From Phocaeicola abscessus CCUG 55929 (lineage in GTDB: Bacteria; Bacteroidota; Bacteroidia; Bacteroidales; Bacteroidaceae), in assembly GCF_000312445.1 (NCBI RefSeq), contig NZ_HE997184.1:133346-197345 (forward strand): 64,000 bases of DNA. The letters are read 5' to 3'. Positions 36,633-44,827 of the stretch are shown in pieces. Position 1 is the first letter of the stretch, and each line of letters opens with the position of its first letter. Under the pieces are notes generated by a model, which was not told the origin of the DNA, made no database searches, and worked only from the letters and a program-made list of their open reading frames with translations. The position numbers and the translations under genes were made by a program.

Positions 36633-38252
36633 ATGAAAAAATTAGTATTTCTTATGTTGACTGCAAGTCTCATTACAGCTTGTTCGTCAGAAGACCTTAG
36701 TCCAGGTGCTGAAACAGCACAGACCACTAACCAATCTGCGACTTCGTCAGTTTCAGTTTCGAACGAGGGTTACTTGGTGTTTCCCACAGTCCAGAGTCTA
36801 CAAAATTTCGTGGAGCAATATTCGGAAGACGGCGCAGGAGCCTCTGCGTGTCAAAAATTTCTCCCTAACACAAGAGCAATTGGTGGGGCTCATTTTGAAT
36901 CTGTAGCAGATTTGAGTGAACGTCTTGCTAATGGTCGCCATATAACACGCGCGAACTCTGAAGCTAGTATTGATCAAAAAGTCAACAGCATATCCAATGA
37001 GGACCTAAAAGGACTGGATGAGTTGGAAGAGATGACCCAAGACGAATATAATGTTATGAAGGCAGAGAATCTGCTCTTTGATGATATTATGACACACATG
37101 GTTGACACAACTCTTCGTGTATGCGTGGAAGGTAGACTTTATAAAATCACAGATCAGGGGACATTCTCCATTGATGTCAAGAAAGAGAAGCTGCTTGATG
37201 AATCTATCAGAACATTTAATCCTGAACTTAAGCTTAAAGTAAATCCAGGAGCTTCTGTCGCTCTTGATGAGAATGTTACTTTCACAAGAACATTCTCTGA
37301 TAAAAGTATTCAATATTCTGAATTTGAGGCTGTAGACGAACCAATAACAGCAACTCTAACTCGAGCAGCATCTAATGACACATATACAGAGAATGCTTTT
37401 CACGTGGGTTATAATACGAACTCATATTTATGGAAGAATCATAGCGTGGTACAAAAGTTTTTCGATTGGCTCAGGGGCAAGGATGTGTCTCGCGAAAACA
37501 ACTTCTCTAAAAAACATCGTGTTCAGATGAAAGTGTTTGATGTGAACTATGGATTTTATGCTAGTGCTGGTATAAAAGTAAATATGCAGAAAAGGAAAAA
37601 GTTCTTAGGCATCCCATATTGGAAAGGTGAAAAAGCTTCCAAGATCGTAATTGGATTTAATGGTTTAGATGGAGTTATGAAATACAACAATCCAAGAAAC
37701 TATTCCACCATTAACCCTACAATGAATACGAATTGGAATACTTTCACGGGTGCAATAAATAATATTCAGTCAAAATTCTTCTATGGTAACTATCATAAAT
37801 TGAAGTTCATAAAAGATTGGACAGACGATATAATATGCCTGATTCCCGAAATTAAGATTGGAGATAAAGATTGGCGTGAGAAGGTAGGCAACAAACTTTA
37901 TGAAGCACCAGCGAAGGCCGTCTATTCTCAATTAAAATCATTGGAGAATAAGTATATCTATTCTCCAGTAAAGAAAAGAATTACACCAACAGATCCTATG
38001 ATGGCTTACTTAGTATGGGGTAATACCAATATTGAGTTTAATAAGGAACATCCGTATATTACAGGAGTGAAAGAATACACTAATTGTAAATCAAAATCGG
38101 TAATCTTTGATAGATCATTCGGATTTTCGTTTACTAATGCTGGAGGCATTACAGGTTTCCTTCCTTCCGAGTTTGACATTAATAAACTGGATGTGTTTGG
38201 TGCCGCTTATTATGACAATCAATGGCGTGGAGTACGTTTCTATAAATATTAA
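36633..38252 (+). CDS. Large lipoprotein of unknown function (539 aa), likely LytTR target
   Basis: Lipoprotein signal MKKLVFLMLTASLITACSS (Cys17), then an Asp/Ser/Thr-rich linker. Residues about 45-65 (GYLVFPTVQSLQNFVEQY) resemble the short helical segment that opens many Bacteroidales surface lipoproteins. A central region holds an acidic helical part and beta-like stretches; the C-terminal half contains MKVFDVNYGFYASAGIKVNM and a basic segment KRKKFLGIPYWKGEKASK. No known domain was recognised. Low GC and position in the cargo mark it as acquired. It starts 5 bases upstream of the barrel gene's operon junction, so the two are probably co-expressed. Confidence 0.7.
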   Translation: MKKLVFLMLTASLITACSSEDLSPGAETAQTTNQSATSSVSVSNEGYLVFPTVQSLQNFVEQYSEDGAGASACQKFLPNTRAIGGAHFESVADLSERLANGRHITRANSEASIDQKVNSISNEDLKGLDELEEMTQDEYNVMKAENLLFDDIMTHMVDTTLRVCVEGRLYKITDQGTFSIDVKKEKLLDESIRTFNPELKLKVNPGASVALDENVTFTRTFSDKSIQYSEFEAVDEPITATLTRAASNDTYTENAFHVGYNTNSYLWKNHSVVQKFFDWLRGKDVSRENNFSKKHRVQMKVFDVNYGFYASAGIKVNMQKRKKFLGIPYWKGEKASKIVIGFNGLDGVMKYNNPRNYSTINPTMNTNWNTFTGAINNIQSKFFYGNYHKLKFIKDWTDDIICLIPEIKIGDKDWREKVGNKLYEAPAKAVYSQLKSLENKYIYSPVKKRITPTDPMMAYLVWGNTNIEFNKEHPYITGVKEYTNCKSKSVIFDRSFGFSFTNAGGITGFLPSEFDINKLDVFGAAYYDNQWRGVRFYKY

Positions 38253-38257
38253 GAATT

Positions 38258-38815
38258 ATGTTAAGATGTATTGTCTTTTCAATCATGATAATGGTATCTT
38301 TTGCGTGTAACGCGCAAGAGATACCTGTCAAATGTCTTGAAACTGAATTTGGCTTTGGTATTACTTTGCCTCTTGACCAGTATCATGGTGGGGATAAATT
38401 AGTTGGACCATCATTAGCAGTGAATCTTCGATACAACATCAAGAACACACCTTGGGATTGTGGCTTTCTACTGCAGACGGATGGAGCACGGCGTGATTTC
38501 TGGCATGATAGGAATAGCGATAAATGGCAGACTAACAGAACTATGATTTTGGCCGCTACGGGTGGTTACAATTTTCGACAGGGGCAAAAAGTAAATCCTT
38601 TCATCAATGTCGCCTTAGGTGTTGGTTTTAATCAAACCGTGGGAGATGAGTTCATGGATATAAATGCAACATCCCCTGTAATAATGCCTAAAATTGGTGT
38701 GGAATTATGGCATATAATTAGAGTTAACACACATGTCATGGTAACACGTAAAGGATTTAACACCTATGGCTTAACCCTTGGATTAGTCTTGGGTGGACGA
38801 CCTAATAAGAACTAA
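38258..38815 (+). CDS. Small outer-membrane beta-barrel-like protein (185 aa)
   Basis: Signal peptide to about residue 19 (MVSFACNAQE). The mature protein has alternating hydrophobic patterns with Gly and aromatic residues (FGFGITLPLDQY, ILAATGGYNFRQ, NVALGVGFNQ, GLTLGLVLGG) typical of an eight-stranded barrel. It begins 5 bases after the 539-residue lipoprotein gene. Function unknown; it may anchor or export the lipoprotein. Confidence 0.65.
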   Translation: MLRCIVFSIMIMVSFACNAQEIPVKCLETEFGFGITLPLDQYHGGDKLVGPSLAVNLRYNIKNTPWDCGFLLQTDGARRDFWHDRNSDKWQTNRTMILAATGGYNFRQGQKVNPFINVALGVGFNQTVGDEFMDINATSPVIMPKIGVELWHIIRVNTHVMVTRKGFNTYGLTLGLVLGGRPNKN

Positions 38816-38918
38816 ATGTAAGAACTGTTGTTATAAAGATAGAGGGTAAGTAAAAACAGCAATACTACTTATCCTCTATCCATCTTTTATCTGTATTAAA
38901 CAGAAAATAAATTGTAAC

Positions 38919-38970
38919 TTAACGTGAGTTCGACAAAATCAGATGTTTTAATCCGTCGAACTCACGTTAA
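38919..38970. repeat. 16-bp perfect inverted repeat between cargo and mobilization module
   Basis: TTAACGTGAGTTCGAC at 38919-38934 and its exact reverse complement at 38955-38970, with a 20-base spacer. It lies between the convergent barrel gene and MobC-like gene. It could be a bidirectional terminator or the trace of a small inserted element. Confidence 0.8.
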
Positions 38971-38978
38971 ATTATGAT

Positions 38979-39398
38979 TTACCCAACAATCATGGAATAC
39001 TCCTCTGTTAGTTTTATCGCTTGCACTTGCAGTTTAATGATTGCTTCAGAATAAGTTTCGATTTTGCGGAGCATTCTTTGGGCGGTAGCTGTTGAGTGGT
39101 AGCAGTTAAGTGTCTTGACTGCTTCATTATAGAGAACACCAATCTTATAAATTTGGGATATTATGTTAGTGAGTTCACGCATGTATTTCTCATTAGAAGA
39201 ATTCTCTGTGATAACCTTGAAAGATTCTCCAAGTAATCTTGCCCTTAGATAATCGCTCTTTGTTTTTGCTCCAGACTTTCGATATAATTCGATGACTTTT
39301 TGCTGGTCTTTGGGATTAGGTATTCTGATATGCCATCTGTTCCATTTGGGGCAGGTGGTGCATTTGCCATCAGGCTTGTTTGTTTTCTTTCTTTTCAT
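38979..39398 (-). CDS. MobC-like mobilization accessory protein
   Basis: A 139-residue basic protein. The N-terminus has Lys/Arg and a CTTCPKW segment; then RIPNPKDQQKVIELYRKSGAKTKSDYLRARLLG resembles the DNA-binding part of Bacteroides BfmC/MobC-type relaxosome proteins, followed by a helical bundle. In related elements the relaxase gene follows directly. Here the next 160 bases are non-coding and then the cargo begins in the opposite direction, so the relaxase appears to be missing. Confidence 0.55.
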   Translation of the reverse strand: MKRKKTNKPDGKCTTCPKWNRWHIRIPNPKDQQKVIELYRKSGAKTKSDYLRARLLGESFKVITENSSNEKYMRELTNIISQIYKIGVLYNEAVKTLNCYHSTATAQRMLRKIETYSEAIIKLQVQAIKLTEEYSMIVG

Positions 39399-39449
39399 TG
39401 TTTCTATGTTTTCTAATCACGACTTTGGAGTGATTTAATCCCCTTTCGG

Positions 39450-39504
39450 GGCAAGGGTCTTTGTGGGACAAATGGCAATTTGTGGTACAAAGACACACCT
39501 TGCC
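39450..39504. repeat. Nested inverted repeat, oriT-like
   Basis: Three nested arms are visible: GGCAAGG/CCTTGCC outside, GTCTTTGT/ACAAAGAC in the middle and ACAAAT/ATTTGT inside around GGCA. It lies just upstream of the MobC-like gene, where transfer origins of mobilizable elements are usually found. Confidence 0.6.
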
Positions 39505-39538
39505 AATATCAAGAAAGAGGTTGATAAGCCCCAGCTGT

Positions 39539-39594
39539 GTTACTGCATTCTGTGAATGCGGTAACTCGGCAGGGGTTTGCATTCGAGGAATGCA
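39539..39594. repeat. Two adjacent GCATTC/GAATGC hairpins, oriT-like
   Basis: First hairpin 39539-39565: GTTACTGCATTC, loop TGT, GAATGCGGTAAC (one T-G pair). Second 39578-39594: TGCATTC, loop GAG, GAATGCA. Both share the GCATTC core and lie between the DUF3408 and MobC-like genes. Confidence 0.65.
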
Positions 39595-39599
39595 GTGGT

Positions 39600-40235
39600 T
39601 CAGAGTTTCCGCCATCTTTCCACATCCTCCTTGTATTGGTCGAGGTGTTCCCGAAGCACTTGTTCCACGTATCCTGAAACGCTCGCTCCCTGCTCACCGA
39701 TTTTCCGCACCACGAAGTCCAATCTTCGTTGGGTTTCCTCTGACACATACACAGCTTTGCGATGGCTGTTGCGAAAGGGGCGGAGGTATTTCCCTTGAAA
39801 CCGGGCTAAGTCCTCTCTGTCCTTGCCTTTCGTCTTGCTCTTACCCACTTGACGAGAAACTTCTTCCGTGCCCGTTTTAATTTTCTCTGAGCTGATTATT
39901 TTTTCCTCCGAAGCATCTTCATCATCTGAAGGGTCAAACATCGCAGTGCGCCGTGAAGGAATCCCGGTAGTTCCGTCCTCTGCCATCCGTTTCAGTGCTT
40001 CTTCCAATATTCTTTCTCGCTTCTCTTCCGCTGTCAATGGCTCTTCGGACAAAGCCTCTTCTTCATCATCTTCATCCATTTTTATAGGCTCAAATCTATT
40101 CTTCTCCTCTTCATAATCGGAGGGCTGGTCAAAATCGGGCAACTTTTCGGGCTTGCGGAGCTTAACGCCATAATTTCCCATATCTCTAATGGCTTGTTCC
40201 AAGCGCTGTTTCCTTTGTTCATCTATTCTTGCCAT
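39600..40235 (-). CDS. DUF3408 family protein of integrative elements
   Basis: A 211-residue protein with a charged, acidic, low-complexity N-terminal two-thirds and a C-terminal ribbon-helix-helix-like segment (KAVYVSEETQRRLDFVVRKIGEQGASVSGYVEQVLREHL). DUF3408 proteins are carried by Bacteroidota conjugative and mobilizable elements and probably bind DNA in transfer or partition. It overlaps the upstream HTH gene by 13 bases. Confidence 0.85.
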   Translation of the reverse strand: MARIDEQRKQRLEQAIRDMGNYGVKLRKPEKLPDFDQPSDYEEEKNRFEPIKMDEDDEEEALSEEPLTAEEKRERILEEALKRMAEDGTTGIPSRRTAMFDPSDDEDASEEKIISSEKIKTGTEEVSRQVGKSKTKGKDREDLARFQGKYLRPFRNSHRKAVYVSEETQRRLDFVVRKIGEQGASVSGYVEQVLREHLDQYKEDVERWRKL

Positions 40236-40537
40236 AATTTCTTGGGTATCGGGTTATAGTGTTTTTCAAGCATGGCTTGTATGTCGCTCTGCTTGTAGAG
40301 TATCTTCCCTCCGATTTTGTAGAAAGGAAGCGTTCCTGAGTTTCTGTACTCTTGGAGCGTACGTGTGCTGAGCTGTAATTGGCTGCAAACCTCTTCACCA
40401 GTGAGGTAAACCTCTCCACCCAACATCGGACGGGCAGTGGCGCAATAACGCTCCAGTTTCTTTAAGATGCCCTCCATCAGTTGTGCAAACATCTGCATCT
40501 GAGGGTCTTGCTGTGTAATGATTTCGTTCTCTGCCAT
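40223..40537 (-). CDS. HTH_17 excisionase-like protein
   Basis: A 104-residue protein whose C-terminal half is a winged HTH of the excisionase/MerR type: YLTGEEVCSQLQLSTRTLQEYRNSGTLPFYKIGGKILYKQSDI. Such proteins act as recombination directionality factors or regulators in Bacteroidota elements. It follows a paralogue by 3 bases. Confidence 0.85.
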   Translation of the reverse strand: MAENEIITQQDPQMQMFAQLMEGILKKLERYCATARPMLGGEVYLTGEEVCSQLQLSTRTLQEYRNSGTLPFYKIGGKILYKQSDIQAMLEKHYNPIPKKLWQE

Positions 40538-40540
40538 TGT

Positions 40541-40810
40541 TTATTCATTTTTTGAGTTCAGTATCTCCATGATGTCACTCTCCTTGTAATAGCACTTATG
40601 TCCAATCATTGAATAAGGAATTTTACCCGTATCTCTGTATGATTGTAGGGTACGCTTGCTGATGCCCAAACGCTTGCACACGGCTTCGTTGTCGAGCCAT
40701 TGCTCGGTCTCAGGAGGATTACCGATGAGTTTCTCCACACGATGGATAAAGTCTGCAAATTCGGAGCGATGTCGCTCCCACGCTTTGCGGTCGATGATAA
40801 TGAGTTTCAT
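40541..40810 (-). CDS. HTH_17 excisionase-like protein, second copy
   Basis: An 89-residue protein with the same fold as its neighbour (WLDNEAVCKRLGISKRTLQSYRDTGKIPYSMIGHKCYYKESDIMEIL). First gene of the HTH-HTH-DUF3408 operon, behind a promoter box at 40891. Paired HTH_17 genes are typical of this class of element. Confidence 0.85.
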   Translation of the reverse strand: MKLIIIDRKAWERHRSEFADFIHRVEKLIGNPPETEQWLDNEAVCKRLGISKRTLQSYRDTGKIPYSMIGHKCYYKESDIMEILNSKNE

Positions 40811-40890
40811 TGCCTTAATTTTGTTTTGATTACTTTATTGTTACTCAGCAAACAAACTGTTATGCAGTCCATTGCCGTACTTCTCGGGTG

Positions 40891-40898
40891 CAAAAGTA
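40891..40898 (-). promoter_or_regulatory. -7 box for the HTH operon
   Basis: The minus strand reads TACTTTTG, 80 bases upstream of the first HTH gene. Confidence 0.55.
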
Positions 40899-41235
40899 AA
40901 CCCTCGGAAGCACCGCTGCAAGAAATGAGGATAAGCAGGGAAATAGAAAGAAAGCAATAGAAAAACAAAGGAAATCCGTCTGTGTTATTGCGGTAATGAG
41001 ATGAGGTGCCGGTTCGTTCCTTTTATTATTTTGTTGTTTTATCGATAATTCGATAGTTCGACAAATCGAGATGTCGAAGTGTCGATAGATAGTTTTATCG
41101 ATAGATTATTTTGACGATATATAGTTTTGACAACAGATAGTCATGACAACAAATTGTACAAACAATAGATTGTCCGTATTATCGTCAGTCCTATCTGTTG
41201 TTAGTTGTTACGCCTTGCGTCCAAAGAGCCTGAGT

Positions 41236-41445
41236 ATGCCGTATTCTTGTCGTGCCTATACTCTCTACGGCAGCCCAGCCCTGCAAGGTTGGGAGAGATG
41301 AATACGACCGCATGGATATAGAAAATGGCAATACCACCTTGAAACAGAAAAATCCTACGGTGGAGATTCTTCTCTCCATCCGCAGGACTCGACCTTGCAG
41401 GGCAGACAGGCTGCCGTTGTACCTTTGCACGATAAGAAACGGCAT
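41236..41445. repeat. Large imperfect inverted repeat
   Basis: The arm 41236-41289 matches the reverse complement of 41392-41445. Shared blocks in order are ATGCCGT, TTCTT, TCGTGC, ACGGCAGCC and GCCCTGCAAGGT. The spacer is about 100 bases. A plus-strand TACCTTTG lies in the right arm (41420). Confidence 0.75.
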
Positions 41446-41469
41446 CAGGAACTTTGCGTGCGCCTTTGC

Positions 41470-41955
41470 CTACAACGCCTTCGGGCTTGCCTCCTCCGTC
41501 TGTTTGACCGTTGGCAGGTTGTTGCTCTCGATGAGCAGCACTATCGTGCCTGTCAGTTCGGTGTAAAGACGGTCGTATTGTCCGCTTGCGGCAAATGCGT
41601 CCGTCAGTTCATACTTGGCGAATGTGGCTTGAACAGCCTTGTCCGCCAACAATAAAAGCGAAAGCCTCTCGGGGAGCGGTGTAGGAAGTTCCCTCTCAAA
41701 CTCGTCCTCCAAGACAGAAACAAGGGTATCGTACTTTGAGAAATGCAGTCCACTGAAAAGCACTTCACTTGCTATTCTTTCTGCTTCTAAATGATTAAAA
41801 CCTTGCGCCACGGCATCGCAGTAGGCTGTCAGTGCCATGTCGGCTCTTGCCGTGATAAGCTCCTTGTCTCCCAATCGCTCGGGGTGATGTTCACTCATAT
41901 AGCTTTCCAACTTCAATCGGAAGTAGGAAATTTCCTTTTTGTTCTTCTGTTTCAT
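41470..41955 (-). CDS. DUF1896 family protein
   Basis: A 161-residue helical protein starting at MKQKNKKEISYFRLKLESYM; the longer frame to 41997 adds only a polar tail. The pattern SEHHPERLGDKELITARADMALTAYCDAVAQG is typical of DUF1896 proteins found beside integrases of Bacteroidota elements. Function unknown. It ends next to the large inverted repeat. Confidence 0.8.
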   Translation of the reverse strand: MKQKNKKEISYFRLKLESYMSEHHPERLGDKELITARADMALTAYCDAVAQGFNHLEAERIASEVLFSGLHFSKYDTLVSVLEDEFERELPTPLPERLSLLLLADKAVQATFAKYELTDAFAASGQYDRLYTELTGTIVLLIESNNLPTVKQTEEASPKAL

Positions 41956-42009
41956 TGTTCTTCTTGTTAAAAAGTTGGACTTCTTTTTTTGAATCATTCA
42001 TTACGGCTG

Positions 42010-43293
42010 TTACATCCCAATTATGGGACTTGACTTTTTCGGTGTTCTTGACGGACACAGCCGTAAGGCTTTACGCAGTACCCTTGTATGCTCACTACCC
42101 ATCAGGGGTTGCATTTCCTTGGCAATCTTGCTCTTGGTCACCCGTGCATAAATCTCGGTCGTGGAGATAAAGCGATGCCCCAGCATCTTGCTCACCGTTT
42201 CTATCGGAAGTCCGTTCTCCAGACAGATGGTCGTGGCAAAGGTGTGCCGTGCGGTGTGCGAGGTCGCTTGGGTATGCGGTGGCAGTCCTGCCTTAATACA
42301 TATCTCCTGAATAGTTCTATTGAAATTACTGTTGCTGGGAAACTCTCGAAAGAAAAGCCCCTCCCTTCGTCCGGGGCTCACTATGGCGAGTATTTTCTCG
42401 GCAATGGGCAGTAACGGGACAATACTTCTGTTCTGTGTCTTTGTGCGACAGAGCGATATGTACCTACGCCCATCCCCGAATGTATAAACATCGTCCATTC
42501 GGAGTTTCTTTAAGTCTGAGAATGCCAGCCCCGTGAAACAGCCCAAGAGGAAAATAAGTCTGCAATGGTTGTCCACTGAGCGGTGCGGACGGTAAGCCAA
42601 GAGTTTTTGCAGGTCGTCCGCCGTAAGTGCATTGCGCTCGTAGGTAGGCGTTTCTATGTCTATGAGTTCAAAAGGGTCTTCACGAACGTATCGCTCCTGC
42701 AATGCCTTGCGAATGACCTGATGCAAGTGGCGTAGGCGGTTGCCGACACTGCTTTCCTTGTTTCCCAAGTCCCGAAGCATGAAAAGGCGATAGTCCTCAA
42801 GCAAAGTCTTGTCCACCTCTGTGGGCATACAGTCTGCCCTGTCCCTTACTTGCAGGAAATGAACAAAACTCTTGTAGCTGTCCTTAAAAGCCCTGACGGT
42901 TGCCTTGCTTAAGGTTCTGCCCTGCAATTCCTCCTTGTATTCACAAACGGATTGATATAGCTCCGCAAGTGTTGGCATAGGGCGACTTTGCTGCATATAA
43001 CGCTCCTTGAGGTATTCCGCCGTGATATAGTTTTCTTCCCTTAGTGTACGTTCATAGAGTGAATGCAAGCACTCTTCGATTGAGTTCAGTTGCAGATTGA
43101 TGCCGCTTGAATTACCTGCTGTCGCCTTGATGCGCCCTTTTCGGGCAAGCCACTCATCGGGGGAAGTTTGCAACTGCGTGGAAAACGATGAGGACGTACC
43201 ATTGCAGGTGATACGGCAACGGATTACGCATACTCCGTGTTCATTGGTCTTGCTTCTGTCCGTGTAGAATAGTATGGAAAATGTACTTTTCAT
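42010..43293 (-). CDS. Tyrosine recombinase (integrase) A
   Basis: A 427-residue site-specific recombinase with an N-terminal arm-binding region, a SAM-like core-binding domain (about 105-200) and the catalytic domain. Catalytic residues visible: HTARHTFA (His/Arg), LGH (His) and the nucleophile Tyr in STTEIYARV. The usual first Arg is replaced (CFTGLAFSDLKKL), as in IntDOT-type enzymes, where this position is Ser. It ends 54 bases upstream of DUF1896 and lies 12 bases after the second recombinase. Confidence 0.93.
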   Translation of the reverse strand: MKSTFSILFYTDRSKTNEHGVCVIRCRITCNGTSSSFSTQLQTSPDEWLARKGRIKATAGNSSGINLQLNSIEECLHSLYERTLREENYITAEYLKERYMQQSRPMPTLAELYQSVCEYKEELQGRTLSKATVRAFKDSYKSFVHFLQVRDRADCMPTEVDKTLLEDYRLFMLRDLGNKESSVGNRLRHLHQVIRKALQERYVREDPFELIDIETPTYERNALTADDLQKLLAYRPHRSVDNHCRLIFLLGCFTGLAFSDLKKLRMDDVYTFGDGRRYISLCRTKTQNRSIVPLLPIAEKILAIVSPGRREGLFFREFPSNSNFNRTIQEICIKAGLPPHTQATSHTARHTFATTICLENGLPIETVSKMLGHRFISTTEIYARVTKSKIAKEMQPLMGSEHTRVLRKALRLCPSRTPKKSSPIIGM

Positions 43294-43305
43294 TGTGCTG
43301 CGGTT

Positions 43306-44559
43306 TTAGTTGGTCAGTTGATAATGTGCGAGTTGTGGAAGTATTTTCTCTATGTCCAGAAAGACACGCTCGGGAGAAGTCTCCGCATACACTTGCGTGG
43401 TTTTGATTTGACTGTGTCCGAGCATTTTGGAAACGCTCTCAATGGACACGCCCTTCGACAGTGTCATCTGCGATGCGAAGGTATGCCGTGCCATGTGATA
43501 GGTCAGCGTTTTCTGAATACCGCAAAGCCGTGCTATCTTTTTGAGGTGTATGTTTACCGTGTCGCATCCGGGTATGGGCAGCAGATACCCCTTGGGCGGT
43601 TCGTGTCGGAAAGCCCTCGTGTGAATGCCCCGATAACGCTTGATAATGGCAGCGGCTTCGGGAAGTAGGGGGATGTGGCACACGTTGCCCGTCTTTATTC
43701 TCGGCTTGCGTATCCAAGTCATTCCCGCTTCGTGAAAGATGTGCTGCTCCGTCAAGTGATACACGTCGGTATAGGAAAGTCCCGTCAGGCAGGAGAAAAG
43801 GAACATATCCCTCGACACTTTTTCATAGCCTTGCAATTTATCTTCTCCCAAGGCTGCGATACGACTTACCTCCTCCCTCGTGATGTAACGTGGAGTACCC
43901 ACTTCCCAACGAATGGAATGGTTGATGAAGGGATAGGTGTCAATGATATGCCGTTTATGCAGGTCTTTGAGCAAGGAAGCCAGCATGGAGAGATAACCAG
44001 CCGAAGTGTTGAGCTTGAAGCCCTTTTCTTTGGCGAAGTAGTCTTCCAAGTCCTTGACAAGGGCGGCATCGGCTTTCTGTACGGGAATATCCTCCACATG
44101 GTAGCGATACCTGACGAAGTTTGCCAGATGCTTGCGAAAGAGCAACAGGCATTTTAGTCTGCGTTCGCTGCGGTCTATGCCCACACGCTCACGGAAGCGG
44201 TCGATATACTCGTCCGTATGATAAAGCAGTCCCTGCGCCTCGCTGTTTAGCCCGAACACCAATTCCCGTACTCGCTCTGCCGTGATGGGAGCATCGGATT
44301 TACCCGAAAGAGACTCATAAACCTTGTGTATGCTCACTTGTAGGCGGTCAAGTTCCTTGTTTACCGATACGGCTTCGGCACTCTTGCCCAGCAGTCGGTT
44401 CTTGCGACTATCCCACAAACGAGGAGTACACGAGCATTTGCAACTGAACTGTACCATAGAGCGTCCTGCGCTGATGCGTCCCATGATGGGACTTTTTCCG
44501 TTTTTGTCCTGCGTACCTCTCTTGAGGTAGAAAAGCAGCTTGAATTTTTCTTTTTCCAT
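43306..44559 (-). CDS. Tyrosine recombinase (integrase) B
   Basis: A 417-residue paralogue with the same domain order. HMARHTFA, LGH and KTTQVYAET give the catalytic His, Arg and Tyr; the first Arg position is Ser (CLTGLSYTDVYHL). It is the gene nearest the right end of the element. Tandem recombinases are frequent in Bacteroidota elements, and both may be needed for integration or excision. Confidence 0.93.
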   Translation of the reverse strand: MEKEKFKLLFYLKRGTQDKNGKSPIMGRISAGRSMVQFSCKCSCTPRLWDSRKNRLLGKSAEAVSVNKELDRLQVSIHKVYESLSGKSDAPITAERVRELVFGLNSEAQGLLYHTDEYIDRFRERVGIDRSERRLKCLLLFRKHLANFVRYRYHVEDIPVQKADAALVKDLEDYFAKEKGFKLNTSAGYLSMLASLLKDLHKRHIIDTYPFINHSIRWEVGTPRYITREEVSRIAALGEDKLQGYEKVSRDMFLFSCLTGLSYTDVYHLTEQHIFHEAGMTWIRKPRIKTGNVCHIPLLPEAAAIIKRYRGIHTRAFRHEPPKGYLLPIPGCDTVNIHLKKIARLCGIQKTLTYHMARHTFASQMTLSKGVSIESVSKMLGHSQIKTTQVYAETSPERVFLDIEKILPQLAHYQLTN

Positions 44560-44796
44560 TGTTTTTTACTTGCAAAATTACACTTCTTTGAGGAACTTTG
44601 AGCGATGCAAAACATTGATAATGAAAGAGAAAACACCGTTTTAGTTACCACTTTCAGCCGTCCTTTTCCTTTCATCGTTTGTCGAACGATTTGGTAACTG
44701 AACTCCCTCCTTTTCGCTCCCTTTTCTGCCTGTTTTCTATGATGCAACCCTAAGAAGAAACAAGCAATATCCGCTGTATTTCAGTCAGATATGAAT

Positions 44797-44819
44797 TTTA
44801 TGCCATATTCTGCTTTCTA
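44797..44819. repeat. Right subterminal inverted repeat of the element
   Basis: Partner of 33644-33667; its reverse complement starts TAGAAAGCAGAATATGGCAT. Confidence 0.65.
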
Positions 44820-44827
44820 CTCCCATA

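Larger units (their letters stand above)
40811..41469. other. Structured non-coding region of the element
   Basis: About 660 bases without a convincing gene. From left to right: leader and promoter of the HTH operon (40891), an AT-rich block with iterated motifs (TTTTATCGATA at 41037 and 41093; GACAACA at 41129 and 41145), and a large imperfect inverted repeat (41236-41445). It may be the recombinase/excisionase binding region or encode a structured RNA. Confidence 0.5.

Noticed and set aside
41191-41445. 84-codon minus-strand frame over the large inverted repeat
   Set aside because: It coincides with the inverted repeat, so open frames arise from the duplicated sequence; no start signal or domain was seen.
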